Below are positions 5,288 through 6,365 of a stretch of DNA of 6,365 bases, in pieces (position 1 is the first letter of the stretch; every line of letters begins with the position of its first letter). Source of the stretch: an uncultured Bacteroidota bacterium (GTDB lineage Bacteria > Bacteroidota > Bacteroidia > Flavobacteriales > Flavobacteriaceae); contig CAIXNQ010000061.1 in assembly GCA_903920835.1 (NCBI GenBank), forward strand, positions 1 to 6,365. Reading direction: 5' to 3'. The notes under the pieces are model-generated. The model was not told the DNA's origin, did not search any database, and saw nothing but the letters and a program-made list of their open reading frames with translations. Position numbers and translations under genes: made by a program.

Positions 5288-6365
5288 TTAATCTTTAAAA
5301 TAAGAAAAACTTTCCTCGTTTTCTATTTTTAACAACGATTGATAAATCAATTTAATTACATTTTCTACATCTTTTTTATGAACCATTTCTACTGTGGTGT
5401 GCATATATCGAAGCGGTAGAGATATTAATGCAGAAGCCACACCGCCATTGCTATAGGCAAATGCATCAGTGTCAGTGCCAGTCACTCTTGACGAAGCCAA
5501 TCGTTGAAAAGGAATTTCATTTTTAAGAGCAGTGTCGATAATTAATTCTCTTAGTTTGTTTTGTACAGCTGGTGCATAAGTGATAACTGGACCTTTACCA
5601 ATTTGTGTTTCGCCTTCAATTTTTTTCTCAATCATAGGCGTTGTAGTGTCGTGACAAACATCTGTAACTATTGCAACGTTGGGTTTAATAGTGTTTGTAA
5701 TCATCTCTGCACCTCTCAAACCTACTTCTTCTTGAACTGAATTTACGATATATAATCCAAACGGCAGTTTCTTTTTGTTTTCATAAAGCATTCGGGCTAC
5801 TTCTGCAATCATAAAGCCGCCCATTCGGTTGTCAATTGCTCGACAAACAAATTTATCTTCGTTAAGAATCATAAACTCGTCGGGATAGGTAATAACGCAA
5901 CCAACGTGAACTCCAAGATTTTCAACCTGCTCTTTTGTTTCGCAACCACAATCAATGAACAAATTGTCAATTCGTGCTACTTCTTCTTTTCCTCTATTTC
6001 TTGTGTGAATTGCTGGCCAACCAAAAACGCCTTTAACAATTCCTTTTTTAGTATGGATATGAACTCTTTTAGACGGCGCAATTTGATGATCTGAACCACC
6101 GTTTCTGATGACATAAATCAATCCGTTGTCGGTAATGTAATTTACATACCACGAAATCTCATCAGCATGACCTTCGATTACAACTTTATATGGAGCGTCA
6201 GGGTTGATAATCGCAACAGCTGTGCCATAAGTATCTGTTATAAAAGTGTCAACATAAGGTTTAAGATAATCCATCCAAATTTTTTGACCAGATGATTCAT
6301 AACCTGTTGGCGATGGATTGTTCAAATAGTTTTCTAGAAACGTAAGTGCATTTGTTGATAAAATA
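5288..6365 (-). CDS. M42-family metallopeptidase (glutamyl/deblocking aminopeptidase-like), N-terminus off window
   Basis: A cytoplasmic di-metal aminopeptidase of the M42 family, whose members commonly form TET-type dodecamers and trim peptides. Numbering from the leucine codon at 6323-6325 as residue 1, the metal and catalytic residues are all present: H53 in E-G-H-A-D-E, D165 in A-I-D-N-R, the pair E199/E200 in Q-E-E-V-G (E199 likely the general base), D222 in V-T-D-V, and H309 in Y-M-H-T-T-V-E. No signal peptide can be judged. The frame stays open to the right edge, adding at least 13 residues (I-L-S-T-N-A-L-T-F-L-E-N-Y) that continue naturally into L-N-N-P-S-P-T-G-Y-E. The TTG at 6325 is therefore an internal leucine codon and the true start lies outside. 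The gene ends at TAA 5288-5290, converging on ruvC. Exact peptide specificity is not readable. Confidence 0.92.
   Translation of the reverse strand, partial: ILSTNALTFLENYLNNPSPTGYESSGQKIWMDYLKPYVDTFITDTYGTAVAIINPDAPYKVVIEGHADEISWYVNYITDNGLIYVIRNGGSDHQIAPSKRVHIHTKKGIVKGVFGWPAIHTRNRGKEEVARIDNLFIDCGCETKEQVENLGVHVGCVITYPDEFMILNEDKFVCRAIDNRMGGFMIAEVARMLYENKKKLPFGLYIVNSVQEEVGLRGAEMITNTIKPNVAIVTDVCHDTTTPMIEKKIEGETQIGKGPVITYAPAVQNKLRELIIDTALKNEIPFQRLASSRVTGTDTDAFAYSNGGVASALISLPLRYMHTTVEMVHKKDVENVIKLIYQSLLKIENEESFSYFKD

Noticed and set aside
5906..6094. Plus-strand open frame of 62 codons
   Set aside because: It is antisense to conserved M42 peptidase coding sequence; its F/S/N-rich composition is what the reverse complement of an AT-rich gene gives.
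1..6365. Mobile element, prophage, CRISPR or defence island
   Set aside because: No transposase, integrase, direct-repeat array, tRNA attachment site or nuclease/toxin gene is seen; base composition and gene style look uniform throughout.

Overview
The window looks like a chromosomal segment of a Flavobacteriaceae bacterium, probably Flavobacterium or a close relative. The grounds are strongly AT-rich DNA, AT-rich codon use, starts mostly without Shine-Dalgarno sequences, and protein sequences (RuvC, the M42 peptidase, the HemJ/CopD-like tail) that resemble Flavobacterium versions from memory. No database search was possible. I see no tRNA, rRNA, CRISPR array, insertion sequence, phage gene or compositional break. 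This reads as core genome rather than an accessory island.

Layout, left to right. (1) Positions 2-2443, plus strand, form a tight likely operon: the C-terminal tail of a HemJ/CopD-like membrane protein, an NtrY-like membrane sensor histidine kinase 20 bases later, and an enoyl-CoA hydratase one base after the kinase stop. (2) A short convergent gap, 2444-2504, holds a T-run and an AT-rich stem-loop. (3) Positions 4537 down to 2505, minus strand, hold a two-gene unit whose reading frames overlap by 10 bases: a polytopic protein of the lysylphosphatidylglycerol-synthase transmembrane (flippase-like) family, then a membrane-anchored GT2 glycosyltransferase. (4) A 63-base divergent spacer separates that unit from ruvC (4601-5176, plus strand), which must use a non-ATG start, TTG being the best candidate. 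(5) A convergent gap, 5177-5287, holds a clear bidirectional hairpin terminator and a second AT-only inverted repeat. (6) An M42-family metallopeptidase runs on the minus strand from beyond the right edge to 5288. Its N-terminus lies outside the window.

The genes do not form one evident pathway. The left operon joins a signalling kinase with heme-related and acyl-CoA functions but shows no response regulator. The GT2/flippase-like pair probably glycosylates a lipid or envelope acceptor of unknown identity. RuvC resolves Holliday junctions and the M42 enzyme trims peptides. I found no convincing undescribed system. The most useful leads are the overlapping GT2/flippase-like pair and the kinase without a visible partner. 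Three start corrections also matter: ATG at 3623 for the glycosyltransferase, ATG at 4537 for the flippase-like gene, and an off-window start for the peptidase.
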